Assembly (NCBI GenBank): GCA_038237225.1
Contig: JBBRYX010000004.1
Location: forward strand, 181,761 to 245,760
Length of the DNA: 64,000 nucleotides
Direction of reading: 5' to 3'
DNA from: DASVUC01 sp038237225
Lineage (GTDB): Bacteria; Planctomycetota; Phycisphaerae; Tepidisphaerales; Tepidisphaeraceae
Shown: piece after piece, positions 7,881-16,214 of the stretch
Position numbering within the stretch: the stretch's first letter is position 1
Layout of the letters: the number at the start of each line of letters is the position of its first letter
Notes under the pieces: model-generated
Databases searched by the model: none
What the model was told of the DNA's origin: nothing
Seen by the model: only the letters and a program-made list of their open reading frames with translations
Position numbers and translations under genes: made by a program

Positions 7881-8085
7881 CACAGATGGAAATAACGACT
7901 CATGGGACGAATCCCGTCAGTGCGTTCTTTCGACTCTCCGTCGACAGCGCAGGTCCATTCACCATCTTCGCGGCGCTATTAGTGCCCTCGTGGTTCGTGT
8001 TGCCGTCCTTGAGACGAAAATTGCGATCTATGCGGCGCTCGGCGGCTTCGCCGGATCAGCCCTCCTGAAAATACTCTGGAAGTAA
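7867..8085 (+). CDS. XhlA/holin-like small membrane protein
   Basis: The ATG at 7867 is chosen because a GGGGAG site lies just upstream and the gene overlaps the spanin-like gene by 14 nt. The 72-residue product has a charged N-terminus with a short coiled-coil-like part (VVRVAVLETKI) followed by one hydrophobic span (IYAALGGFAGSALLKILW), the arrangement of XhlA-type hemolysin/holin helpers. A muralytic enzyme is not obvious nearby, so the lysin may lie outside the window or be unrecognised. Confidence 0.55.
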   Translation: MARDDTDGNNDSWDESRQCVLSTLRRQRRSIHHLRGAISALVVRVAVLETKIAIYAALGGFAGSALLKILWK

Positions 8086-8091
8086 ACGATC

Positions 8092-8847
8092 ATGGCACTC
8101 TTCAATAACCCAACCGACCTGCACGATGTCACGCTGGCTCCCGTCAATCCCGCGGAAGGTCAGGTGATTTCGTTCTCGGGATGCAGCGGGAACCAGCTCC
8201 GCAACGTCACCGTGCGGGGTGGGAAATACGCGATGATCCTGATTGCCCCCACGACGGGGATCGTGGTGGATGGTTTCACCACCGAAGGCCAAAGCGATTA
8301 CGGCATCTACCTTGAGGGCGGGGTGCATACGGGCGGGAAAGTGAACACCGGGGCGACGTTCAAGCGGCTCGCTTTTAACGTCAATAACGGGATGCACTGT
8401 ATCCGCCAGTATGGGAGCGAGGGCACGAAGATTGAGGACTCCCTGCTCGTCAACACCGGACCCTATAACGGCTCGCCCTTCAACAACCGCCAGAGTAAGG
8501 GTGGGCGGTACAACCGAAACACGTTCCTTGGCCATGCGATCATCATGGGGCCGGACCCGACGAGCGCCGAAGAGAAAAGCAACTGGGTGGAGGACGAAGA
8601 GTTCAACGACTGCACGTTCGATAACGACCAGTTCATTATCTTCTGCGGGCGCACGCGCAAGGTGACATTCAACCGCTGCCTCTTTAAGAACCGATCGGGG
8701 CTGGAAGTGTTCAAGAACTACGGCAACGACGTGGTGAAGGAGATCACCTTCAACGACTGCGCCATCTTGGGCGGGAACAAGCTGATTAACGGGGAAGCGT
8801 CCCCGTTCAAGTTCAGCAACTGCACGCGGGATGGAAAGGCTGTGTAA
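8092..8847 (+). CDS. right-handed beta-helix protein, tailspike candidate
   Basis: The 251-residue protein shows parallel beta-helix coils with repeating asparagine and hydrophobic ladder positions: 'LRNVTVRGG', 'IVVDGFTTEG', 'FKRLAFNVNNG', 'TKIEDSLLVNTG', 'VTFNRCLFKN', 'ITFNDCAILGG'. Such folds are common in phage tailspikes and polysaccharide-binding or cleaving proteins. I see no clear catalytic triad. Its place after the lysis-like genes and before another beta protein suggests an adsorption role, by inference. It overlaps the next ATG by one base (TAATG). Confidence 0.65.
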   Translation: MALFNNPTDLHDVTLAPVNPAEGQVISFSGCSGNQLRNVTVRGGKYAMILIAPTTGIVVDGFTTEGQSDYGIYLEGGVHTGGKVNTGATFKRLAFNVNNGMHCIRQYGSEGTKIEDSLLVNTGPYNGSPFNNRQSKGGRYNRNTFLGHAIIMGPDPTSAEEKSNWVEDEEFNDCTFDNDQFIIFCGRTRKVTFNRCLFKNRSGLEVFKNYGNDVVKEITFNDCAILGGNKLINGEASPFKFSNCTRDGKAV

Positions 8848-9662
8848 TGGCAGGGAGCATCACACGGCCCCCGACAGGGCATATCTCCGTACAGGTCCTG
8901 CGCAGCTGGACCAACGCCACGCTGGCGACGTTCGCCGCAGAGGGCGGCATGTGTCCTGTCGGCGACGATCTGCTCATCCTCGGTTACGGCCCGTTCGGTG
9001 TCGCGCCGCTGCTGCGGGTGACGACGGATGGTGTCACGGTCGATTCGGCCGCGCCGGGCGCACTGGCGGCGACGCTCAGCGGACAGCTCGAATCGGTGGC
9101 GGTTTACGATGATGACCTGACGCTGCTCATCGGCATCGAGGGCGCGGGATTAGCTCGGACTCAATGGCTCGGCGGCAATAACTTTTCCGCGATCGGAAAT
9201 GTTGCGGTGGGGACCCTGGCGGAAATCGATCCTTACGGATGCTGGCGTGATGGTGACGACCTCACCGTAGTGAATGATGTGGGTTCGCCGCCGCGACTGA
9301 CCACCTATGACGCGACGGAGCTGGTGAACGGCGTCTATGACACGCTCCTGACGCCGACCGACTTCGAAATTCCCGGCTTGGTGGCACCGAACGCGGAGAC
9401 CGGGAGGTTCGCGAACTTAGCCCGCTTCGGCGCTTACTGGCTCCTCGCTCAGTGGGCGGCGAACGCGGCTATCACCGCGATCAAAACTCCCGCGACGATC
9501 CACGTCCTGAGCAGCGAGAAATCAACAGTGATGCAAACCCTCCTCCTCCCCTCCATCACCAGCGTCCGCATGATGACGGTCGCGAGAAATGGACTGCTCT
9601 ACCTCCGCACCGCGACAGACACAGAGGGGCGAGTGTACGAGGCGCGGCTAACGATCGGGTGA
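8847..9662 (+). CDS. beta-propeller-like phage structural protein
   Basis: The 271-residue product is beta-rich with several WD/YVTN-like blade segments ('VGDDLLILGYGPFGVAPLLRV', 'VYDDDLTLLIGIEGAGL', 'WRDGDDLTVVNDVGSPPRL'). The pattern suggests a propeller used for receptor or glycan contact. It is translationally coupled to the preceding beta-helix gene. No named family is recognised. Confidence 0.55.
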   Translation: MAGSITRPPTGHISVQVLRSWTNATLATFAAEGGMCPVGDDLLILGYGPFGVAPLLRVTTDGVTVDSAAPGALAATLSGQLESVAVYDDDLTLLIGIEGAGLARTQWLGGNNFSAIGNVAVGTLAEIDPYGCWRDGDDLTVVNDVGSPPRLTTYDATELVNGVYDTLLTPTDFEIPGLVAPNAETGRFANLARFGAYWLLAQWAANAAITAIKTPATIHVLSSEKSTVMQTLLLPSITSVRMMTVARNGLLYLRTATDTEGRVYEARLTIG

Positions 9663-9670
9663 CACGAAAT

Positions 9671-9693
9671 TGGACTTTGTGCGGAGTATGCTG
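9671..9693 (+). promoter_or_regulatory. TTGGAC-N11-TATGCT promoter-like element
   Basis: TTGGAC (9671-9676) and TATGCT (9688-9693) are 11 bp apart, upstream of the gene at 9719. The spacing is too short for a housekeeping sigma-70 promoter but equals that of the element at 9981-10003. Confidence 0.3.
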
Positions 9694-9718
9694 AACCTGT
9701 AAATCAGAGGCCTGAACC

Positions 9719-9967
9719 ATGAAATCGAACGTCACGGCACCCGTCACCAGCTTTACGCTCCTCGACACCGGCGCAGAGCGGATCCGCGAACTTACCATCC
9801 AAAACGACAGCGGCAGCACGCGCAAGTTCTCGCCCAATAACGGCCGCACGTGGTTCAGCATCAAGGATGTCGCCGATCGCATTCTGGACATGCGCCACAA
9901 TCCAGAGCCTGGTCCCGTGCTCATGGACGGGGCTGACGACACTGGCGTGGTGGTTGACGCCTACTAA
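9719..9967 (+). CDS. phage hypothetical protein, small beta
   Basis: The 82-residue product lies after a 56-nt gap holding a promoter-like element. It reads as a single small beta domain: strands around 'TSFTLLDTG', 'IRELTIQNDSG' and 'GRTWFSI'. No family is recognised. It may be a minor virion component. Confidence 0.6.
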   Translation: MKSNVTAPVTSFTLLDTGAERIRELTIQNDSGSTRKFSPNNGRTWFSIKDVADRILDMRHNPEPGPVLMDGADDTGVVVDAY

Positions 9968-9980
9968 AAAATTTTAGGCG

Positions 9981-10003
9981 TTGACATCGCACATCGGTAT
10001 AAA
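9981..10003 (+). promoter_or_regulatory. TTGACA-N11-TATAAA promoter-like element
   Basis: In a GC-rich genome this AT-rich gap has a CTAAAA/TTTTAG palindrome (9964-9977 area), TTGACA at 9981-9986 and TATAAA at 9998-10003. The 11-bp spacing is not canonical. It precedes the sigma-like gene. Confidence 0.35.
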
Positions 10004-10027
10004 GAGAACTGGGCTGGCCCGCCCTCG

Positions 10028-10762
10028 TTGACGCTTTTAGACACACCCACACCTCCCATACTGAACGAAAACTTAGCGATCGCGATCGTTCGCGACCTCG
10101 TTAAACGCAACAAGGGGATGTTCCGCGCCTACGTGGATTGGGAACGAGAGGACCTTGAGCAAGAGGCCCTGAAGGCCGTTCATCAGGGTTGGCATCGCTA
10201 TAACCCCAAGTGGACGCAATCGACGTTCATTACCGTTTGTGGCCGCCGCAGGCTGCTCAGTTTGCGGCGCGATCTGAAACGGCGCAACCGCCGCGACGAC
10301 CTCGCGGAAGAGGCTATGGCGATTCGCGGGGAGCGGATCGAAGAATCGACGCTGGAATGGTTTGAGGGGATGTATGACGCCATCAAACGACGCTTTGAGG
10401 CCGCTGGATTTTCGTTGAGACTGCCGAAGGCGAGGCTCAGTTATCTCGATCTTCCCGCACGCATGGCCCTTGCGGCACTTCATCAGCGCACGGGGCTGAG
10501 TTGCCGAGCCTTCGTGCAATACCTTGATTCGCAGCCCCAACTTCTCACGGTACTGGGGTTGTCGAAGTCTCCGCAGTACAAGGCGTTCTCTCGCCTCTAC
10601 TGCACTGTGTCGCTCATCCAGAAAAAATTCAAAAATTCCAACCGCGCATCGGCGGCGGCGGGCACCGGCACGCCACTACCCACCCATTCAAACGCTGTGT
10701 CGCTCATCGACAAAAAATCCGAAAATATTAACGACCGTACGGTGGCCTGCCTCGGTGAATAA
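10028..10762 (+). CDS. sigma-factor-like protein
   Basis: The 244-residue product (TTG start; the first ATG is 30 codons later, so the start is uncertain) has the region-2 pattern of sigma-70/ECF factors at about 30-85: 'DLEQEALKAVHQGWHRYNPKW' followed by 'STFITVCGRRRLLSLRRDLKRR', that is the 'DL.QEA...' helix and the DNA-melting/-10 contact helix. A region-4-like helix pair is less clear at about 140-195. The tail is low complexity. It may redirect host RNA polymerase to phage promoters. Its own upstream gap has an unusual promoter-like element. Confidence 0.55.
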   Translation: MTLLDTPTPPILNENLAIAIVRDLVKRNKGMFRAYVDWEREDLEQEALKAVHQGWHRYNPKWTQSTFITVCGRRRLLSLRRDLKRRNRRDDLAEEAMAIRGERIEESTLEWFEGMYDAIKRRFEAAGFSLRLPKARLSYLDLPARMALAALHQRTGLSCRAFVQYLDSQPQLLTVLGLSKSPQYKAFSRLYCTVSLIQKKFKNSNRASAAAGTGTPLPTHSNAVSLIDKKSENINDRTVACLGE

Positions 10763-10768
10763 CCCGGC
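10753..10768 (+). promoter_or_regulatory. AATAACC start-junction motif, copy 6
   Basis: CGGTGAATAACCCGGC includes the stop of the sigma-like gene and touches the ATG at 10769. There is no Shine-Dalgarno. AATAAC to ATG is 5 nt, as in copies 1, 7, 8 and 9. Confidence 0.6.
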
Positions 10769-11440
10769 ATGGATCTAACCGAAGCGGTCAACGTCATTCG
10801 CGTGTTCGCCCGCAATGGCACCAGCACGAAGATGTACACGGATGCGAACATCCACCGTGTCATCATCATCATCGGCAACGACTTCATCCGAAGAACCGGC
10901 TGCCTCAAAACCGTCACCACTAAAGATGTCGCTCCGGATGACGCCACGGTTGACCTCACGGCTCTGACCGGTTTTCGCCCAACGCTGCTTCGGCGCGCGT
11001 ATGTCGATCAAGAGAACAAGGGGGACGGGTTTGCCTCGGTCTACCTGAAGGACATCGAGGTCATCGACTTCAGCGCGATCCGGGAGTATCGCGGTAATTG
11101 CAACTCCAGCGGCACGCCTGAATCGCTCGCTTTCAGCACATGGGAGACCGCGGAGATTTATCCGAAGGCAAAGTACCCCTGCAAGATCAAATTTCAGTGG
11201 TACACACCATTCACCACGATCGTGCCCGGAGTCACCGCCGGAAACACGACCCTCAACATTCCTGAAATCCTATTCTTTGAAGCCCTGGCGACGGGCGGGT
11301 GCGCCACGCTGCAAAAGAATGAGCCGGAGCACGCCGCATTCGTCGCCCAACAGATGGCTCTCTACGAGAAATACATCAATGAGGTCAAAAAGGCGGGTTG
11401 CATGGGGGCCAAGGTCATCCGAAAGCAAAAGAGGGCGTAA
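10769..11440 (+). CDS. head-tail connector/adaptor protein (probable)
   Basis: The 223-residue product has the mixed composition of podophage adaptors that sit below the portal: helical N-terminus ('LTEAVNVIRVFARNG', 'IHRVIIIIGNDFIRRTG'), a beta middle, and a long C-terminal helix ('EHAAFVAQQMALYEKYINEVKKAG') that would pack on the portal. Position before a large virion protein supports this. It overlaps the next start by one base (TAATG). Confidence 0.55.
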   Translation: MDLTEAVNVIRVFARNGTSTKMYTDANIHRVIIIIGNDFIRRTGCLKTVTTKDVAPDDATVDLTALTGFRPTLLRRAYVDQENKGDGFASVYLKDIEVIDFSAIREYRGNCNSSGTPESLAFSTWETAEIYPKAKYPCKIKFQWYTPFTTIVPGVTAGNTTLNIPEILFFEALATGGCATLQKNEPEHAAFVAQQMALYEKYINEVKKAGCMGAKVIRKQKRA

Positions 11441-14166
11441 TGGGATTCGACCGCGGCGACAACAGCGGCATCACCGGCTTGATCAGCCTCGAGAACAACG
11501 CCGTCATCTGCGCGCGCGCTTATGGCTTCAAGCAAGCAGCTTCCGGGGGATTGGTCGACGCTTCGGGGCGGGGTGATGATGAGTGGGGCGAGCAGCGTCC
11601 AGGCAACTGGAATGGCACGATCGCCTTCGTTGCGATCCTCGACGCCGATGGCTGGCCATCCCCGACGAAGTTCAAGGGCGTCAAGGGCAACGCCATCCTG
11701 CAATACCACACGGGGATGCTGGAAACGGTCAGCATCCGCGTCATTGGCCACACCATCGATTACGAGGAGAACAAGAATCAGGACAACTGGAGACTGACGA
11801 TCGTCGCGCAGATCCGCTCGCAGCCCACGTTCAGCGGATTTCAGGGCACGCAGACGACGCCGGCGGCAGAAACGTTCAGCGATAAGGAGCTTTGGGCGAA
11901 CCTGATCAAGGTCGTCGACGAGAATAAGATTCAGGACCAGATCAGCCAGCGTTTTTTGCTCTGGGGCGTCGGCGACAGCAACAGTGCGGAGATCACCAAG
12001 ATTCAGGCGGCCATCGCGGCTGCCGCCACGCCCATGGCTGGGCTGAAGCTCCGGCCGCTCACGTTCACGCGATACAACAAGGAAGCCTGCTACATCGATT
12101 ATCAGTGGGCCAGGACCAACACCAAGGACGATATCGAGTTACCCAACTCGAACTATGAAATCTCCGTTGAGGATTTCAACAGCGCGGGGATGGAAACCAT
12201 CGTCACGGACGCAGGCAGCGAGCCCGAAGACCCCATCCGCGTCATCACTAACGCCAAGAAGATCAGGACGATCGTCACGAAGCTCAACGATGGAACGACC
12301 AAAACCACGTTCATCATGGGGCCGCGCACGCCGATCGAGGAAGTCGAGTGGCTCCAGAGCCACTTTAAGACGGGAACTTCGCTGGGCGTCGATGATGATG
12401 TGCTGTACGTCGAGGTGACGGAATCCAGCGTCTCGGATCCCACCGGGCTGAATCCAGACACCACCCACCTATCTTATGACAGCAGCGAGCGGCATCGGCA
12501 GACCGATAGTCAGTGGGTTCACGTCCACAAGTTCCTTCCGCTGACTGCGGAAGAGCGCGTTGAGGCAGAGGGAACGGAGAACGAATCTGATCCTGCCGCA
12601 GTCCCGCTGCTTGCGAACGACCGCGAAACCGTTCTTTCGAGCAGTTCCACCCCGCCCACGGCACCGGATCATTCCGCACGCGGCCAGGTGTGCCGCCGCG
12701 TGTCGACGAAGCGCAAGGGGAAAATCGGTTACGCCCACACGTTCTACTATGGATTCCGCAGCGTCGAGGCTGAGCTCATCTCGGACAAGACGCGAACGCA
12801 CGTCGACAAATCGAGCGTCGACGATGAACAGTTCACCGCCGACATCTACACCGGCTCCGCACCGAGCGATCCCTCGCCGCCGGCGGGGATGGTGCTGGCG
12901 GATTATGACGATCTGTCGACGCCCAATCCCACCTACACCATGCGGGTGTATCACTGGCGGCGGATCACCAATGAACAGGCGAAGACGTTCCCGCGGATCA
13001 AGACCGATGAGGACACGAACCGGATCGATCACGTCGTCGTCCGCGCGCAGTTCGTCCCGCACAGCAGTCCGCCCGAGAATCCCGCTGATCTGCCTAGCGA
13101 TTACGTGAAGCTGATCAACCGCATCGACTTCCCGCAGACGACGAGCACCGACTTGCGCGTGTGGGTGTATGGCACCAGCGACACCCGCGACAAGTTCATC
13201 CAGCAGCACTATCAGAACGTCGTCGACGCCAGCGGGATCAAGAGCTTGCAGGTCCGCGCCGGGCTCGATGGCGACACCATCACGACGCCGTCTGGCTACG
13301 TGCTCCGAGAAACCAAGACGTTTCTCCTGACGGGTGAGGATGTCAGCTCCCCGCGCACGGGCATCGTGAAGGTGTTCGGGCTCACGACGATCAAGCAGGA
13401 CATCGAATTTGGGGAAACGGTAGGGGAAGCCAACGCCGCCACTGTCCGAGAGAATCGGGTTGCGTCCATCGTCCCGCACAGCGGAACAGAGCAGGAGTTG
13501 GCCGTTTCAGTCCGCGCTGCGTTTAAAAGCGATCCGTTTTTCGAGCACGTGACGGTCAAGAAGATCACGCCAGATGAGGCGTTGCAGATCATCAAGTTCG
13601 GCGGTGGTGATAAAACGTATCATGCCAGCCCTGGGCATACGTTTCGTGAAGCGGTACGCGGCGTGCCCGCATCGGCGATCGTCAGCAGCAACTTCCGCCC
13701 CGGCGCCATCTCGTGGGCCGACAACGACGCCACGATCTTGATTAACTTCAACAGTGGAAGTCTCCGCGCGAGACCCATTTACATCCGTCGCACGCTGGGT
13801 CGATTCCGCGTTCGCCGCATCTACACCGATGTGGAGATGTCGACCAAGCAGTTCCTCGCGCTACGCGGGCAGGCCAACGCAGCGCCCTTCTTCGGCTATT
13901 CACAGAGCGAGGTGATTTACTCCGGGCCAGCGGGCGAGGCGTACTTGTATGAGGAGGACGGCGACACGCGCCTGATCATGGATTACGTCTTCCAAACCGA
14001 CAACTGGAAGCATTTCGGCGACGGCCTACTGCCAGAGGGACCCGTATTCGTCATCCCCCTGGTCGGATTCGTCTTCAAGTCTGGGCTGTTCTCAGCGACA
14101 TGGTTTGAGGCGGGTTACGTCTGCGATTTCCCGCAACTGGCCAACTTCAGCGGCTTTATCACATGA
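11440..14166 (+). CDS. large virion structural protein, tail-associated candidate
   Basis: The 908-residue protein starts at the ATG overlapping the previous stop. The first 140 residues form a compact beta domain with 'GNAILQYHTGMLETVSIRVIGHTIDYEEN', reminiscent of tail tube/baseplate domains. The rest is beta-rich, Asp/Thr-rich, with fibronectin-like stretches at about 330-600. There is no signal peptide. No tape-measure, sheath or tube genes occur nearby, so this is probably the main nozzle or tail protein of a short tail. Family not recognised. Confidence 0.5.
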   Translation: MGFDRGDNSGITGLISLENNAVICARAYGFKQAASGGLVDASGRGDDEWGEQRPGNWNGTIAFVAILDADGWPSPTKFKGVKGNAILQYHTGMLETVSIRVIGHTIDYEENKNQDNWRLTIVAQIRSQPTFSGFQGTQTTPAAETFSDKELWANLIKVVDENKIQDQISQRFLLWGVGDSNSAEITKIQAAIAAAATPMAGLKLRPLTFTRYNKEACYIDYQWARTNTKDDIELPNSNYEISVEDFNSAGMETIVTDAGSEPEDPIRVITNAKKIRTIVTKLNDGTTKTTFIMGPRTPIEEVEWLQSHFKTGTSLGVDDDVLYVEVTESSVSDPTGLNPDTTHLSYDSSERHRQTDSQWVHVHKFLPLTAEERVEAEGTENESDPAAVPLLANDRETVLSSSSTPPTAPDHSARGQVCRRVSTKRKGKIGYAHTFYYGFRSVEAELISDKTRTHVDKSSVDDEQFTADIYTGSAPSDPSPPAGMVLADYDDLSTPNPTYTMRVYHWRRITNEQAKTFPRIKTDEDTNRIDHVVVRAQFVPHSSPPENPADLPSDYVKLINRIDFPQTTSTDLRVWVYGTSDTRDKFIQQHYQNVVDASGIKSLQVRAGLDGDTITTPSGYVLRETKTFLLTGEDVSSPRTGIVKVFGLTTIKQDIEFGETVGEANAATVRENRVASIVPHSGTEQELAVSVRAAFKSDPFFEHVTVKKITPDEALQIIKFGGGDKTYHASPGHTFREAVRGVPASAIVSSNFRPGAISWADNDATILINFNSGSLRARPIYIRRTLGRFRVRRIYTDVEMSTKQFLALRGQANAAPFFGYSQSEVIYSGPAGEAYLYEEDGDTRLIMDYVFQTDNWKHFGDGLLPEGPVFVIPLVGFVFKSGLFSATWFEAGYVCDFPQLANFSGFIT

Positions 14167-15200
14167 CATACCGCGAGATCCGCGATCGGGTGAACGATCT
14201 ATTTCGCCGGATCGCGTACATCACTGGGCTCGATTGCGTCGAGGGAAACGACGAATGGCGGCTGCGGGATGTCCGCGTCCAGCTTGACGGGCTGTGGCGA
14301 CGCTTCTCAGATCAAAAGCAGCGGGACGAGACTGAGCGGGCGGCAAGAGCGAGAGACGCAGGGCAGCAATCGGCAGAGGCGGAAGACGCTGGTGACGTCA
14401 CAGAGGACGTTCGGTCGCTCCTGGCAAACGACATTGATTCAACAGGAGACGAGATCAGAGATCTCCAAGAGAGGTTCGAGGAACTCTATAGGCGACTGGG
14501 GCTACTCGACGGCATCGCACCCTGCTTCGATCCACCGGGAAGCAGCTACCTGTGTATCAGTGGCAACTGCGTCCCCGCTGCTGGCTTCGGAACATACGGC
14601 TCGCGGGCGGCGTGCGAATCAGCTTGTGCATCGCCACCACCCCTACCCCCACCGCCACCCCCAGGCGGAGGCGGAGGCGGTGGTCCACCCCCGCCGCCAC
14701 CACCCCCGCCGCCACCACCCCCGCCGCCACCACCCCCGCCGCCACCACCCCCGCCGCCACCACCCCCGCCGCCACCCGCCTGCCCCGGCTGTTCGGGGAC
14801 GGTAGGGTCAGACTGCTCGTGTTACCCCGAAACGCTGACCGCGACGATCTCAGGGTTCACGCAGTTTAACGATGAGTTTGGAGACCCCGCCTGCAATGGC
14901 AATGTTGCGGGAGGAAACCGATCGGTCACGATGACGCGAAGACCCGGTTACTGCTCGTGGGTTGGGGAGGAACCCGCCGGAGTCGGAAACTGGCTTATCT
15001 CCGCTACCGTGGACTGTAATAGTCCCGGTTGGGATCTCGTGATTACAGTCCAACATGCGGCGACGCGGGACAGTGGTGTTTCCGGCGTCAGGGGCAAGAA
15101 GTCCGGTCCAGGACCTGTGGGGTCTTACGCCCCGGAAAGTGGATATGGTTGCCTTCCTTCTCCTCCTGACGCTTCGGGGATTTCAATGACGGTCTCGTAA
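14163..15200 (+). CDS. Cys-rich protein with long polyproline tract
   Basis: The 345-residue product overlaps the previous stop by 4 nt. Residues 1-110 are charged and helical (coiled-coil-like). From about 119 to 157 there is a disulfide-type module with Cys at regular spacing (PCF, YLC, GNC, AAC, SAC), then a Gly run and an almost pure proline tract at about 160-205, then a beta domain with more Cys (CPGC, DCSC and others). In all about 14 cysteines. The proline tract would act as a stiff spacer. The protein looks like an exposed fibre whose folding needs disulfide bonds, which fits the oxidase-like gene next to it. Confidence 0.6.
   Translation: MTYREIRDRVNDLFRRIAYITGLDCVEGNDEWRLRDVRVQLDGLWRRFSDQKQRDETERAARARDAGQQSAEAEDAGDVTEDVRSLLANDIDSTGDEIRDLQERFEELYRRLGLLDGIAPCFDPPGSSYLCISGNCVPAAGFGTYGSRAACESACASPPPLPPPPPPGGGGGGGPPPPPPPPPPPPPPPPPPPPPPPPPPPPPPPACPGCSGTVGSDCSCYPETLTATISGFTQFNDEFGDPACNGNVAGGNRSVTMTRRPGYCSWVGEEPAGVGNWLISATVDCNSPGWDLVITVQHAATRDSGVSGVRGKKSGPGPVGSYAPESGYGCLPSPPDASGISMTVS
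14688..14777 (+). repeat. 15-bp minisatellite coding for polyproline
   Basis: Tandem copies of CCACCCCCGCCGCCA, about five nearly identical units, encode the proline tract. Near-identity of the units implies recent expansion or ongoing slippage. Confidence 0.85.
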
Positions 15201-15712
15201 TGATCCTTCCCAACTTTCAGGACTCCGGCATTTGTGCAACGCGGGCGCACTGTCAATCCTGCCGCTCCACGGATGGCTCGTTCCGCCGGAACCACGCGGG
15301 AAAGTTCAGCGGTCTCGGCGAAAACGAGGCGTGCAAGCATGGCTATCCGTGGGGTTGGAGGAAATCAGGCGAGTCTCCAGCGCCGACCCCACAACCGGAC
15401 GGGTGGAGTGCCATCGGACCCAAATTATGGGCGGAATTGCACCTGCGATGCCTGTTCATCGAAATCGATTCGGCAGCGGAGGCCGGGTGGTTGACCGCCT
15501 TCGACGCGAGAATCCCCTGCGGCGACTGCAAGATGCACTGGCGAGCGATGATTGAGGCATCGCCGCCGAACGTCTCGTCGAACCTCGCCTACTTCCAGTG
15601 GAGTGTCGATCGGCACAACGAAGTCAATCAGCGGCTGCAAAAACCCACGATCCGGTTGGCGAGTGCGCGGACGTACTGGGATGCCCACCGTCGCCAGTTT
15701 TTCAACGGCTAA
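15200..15712 (+). CDS. Erv1/ALR-like FAD sulfhydryl oxidase
   Basis: The 170-residue protein has the features of the Erv/ALR family of disulfide-forming flavoenzymes: 'GPKLWAELH' at 73-81, the redox motif IPCGDCKMHW with CxxC at Cys107/Cys110, and 'DRHNEVNQRLQKP' at 137-149, which matches the family's HNxVNxRLxKP FAD-contact motif. An N-terminal extension of about 50 residues has Cys12, Cys18, Cys21 and Cys45 that could be a shuttle disulfide or zinc site. There is no signal peptide. It starts directly at the stop of the Cys-rich polyproline gene, so the two are coupled and that protein is a likely substrate (inference). Confidence 0.7.
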   Translation: MILPNFQDSGICATRAHCQSCRSTDGSFRRNHAGKFSGLGENEACKHGYPWGWRKSGESPAPTPQPDGWSAIGPKLWAELHLRCLFIEIDSAAEAGWLTAFDARIPCGDCKMHWRAMIEASPPNVSSNLAYFQWSVDRHNEVNQRLQKPTIRLASARTYWDAHRRQFFNG

Positions 15713-15721
15713 TAACATCGC
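15706..15721 (+). promoter_or_regulatory. CGGCTAATAAC start-junction motif, copy 7
   Basis: CGGCTAATAACATCGC contains the stop of the oxidase-like gene and touches the ATG at 15722. No Shine-Dalgarno. Confidence 0.6.
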
Positions 15722-16186
15722 ATGGCCAGTGGTTTGATCGCTCAACTCGCGTCGAGTCTGCTTTCATGGAACGATGGCGCGGCTGCTAGCGCCGTCCTCG
15801 TCCGCGATCCCCTCGGCGACGGCTACGTGCGCCGCCTGAAGGCCAGCGAGGGCGTCGACAACTCAGGGGGCACCAAGATCGGTGTTGCGCCGACGCAGAC
15901 CATCAGCTTTACCGCCACCGCCAATGTCAGCACATATCCCTGCGATGCGACGGCTGGGGCGATCGTGGCGACGCTGCCTACGGCTGTCGGCAACAGCGGA
16001 CTGCGGATCACGTTCAAGAAAATCGATGCCGTCGCCAACGTGAAAATCTCCGGAACTGGAGCCGAAACGATCGATGGGGTAGCGCCGGCGACCGGGAAAA
16101 CGATTACCACGCAATGGGGGTCGATCACCGTCTACAGCAATGGGGCGAATTGGTTGCTGGAGAGCACGATGGGCACGATCACCTGA
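15722..16186 (+). CDS. tail-fibre-type terminal domain protein
   Basis: The 154-residue product reads as the common small beta domain of phage fibres: 'ATAGAIVATLPTAVGNSGLRITFKKID...VKISGTGAETIDG...WGSITVYSNGANWLLES' follows the usual LP...G..I..K......I.....I.G......S......W pattern. Such domains trimerise and contact receptors. It is followed by a host-like beta-helix gene. Confidence 0.6.
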   Translation: MASGLIAQLASSLLSWNDGAAASAVLVRDPLGDGYVRRLKASEGVDNSGGTKIGVAPTQTISFTATANVSTYPCDATAGAIVATLPTAVGNSGLRITFKKIDAVANVKISGTGAETIDGVAPATGKTITTQWGSITVYSNGANWLLESTMGTIT

Positions 16187-16198
16187 TGCTGACGGCCA

Positions 16199-16214
16199 CG
16201 GCTAATAACCGTGC
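16199..16214 (+). promoter_or_regulatory. CGGCTAATAACC start-junction motif, copy 8
   Basis: CGGCTAATAACCGTGC touches the ATG at 16215. The upstream stop is 13 nt away, so here the TAATAA is not part of a stop codon in use. No Shine-Dalgarno. Confidence 0.6.

Noticed and set aside
9981..10003. standard sigma-70 promoter
   Set aside because: TTGACA and TATAAA are only 11 bp apart; no good -10 lies at 16-18 bp. Kept only as an atypical element.
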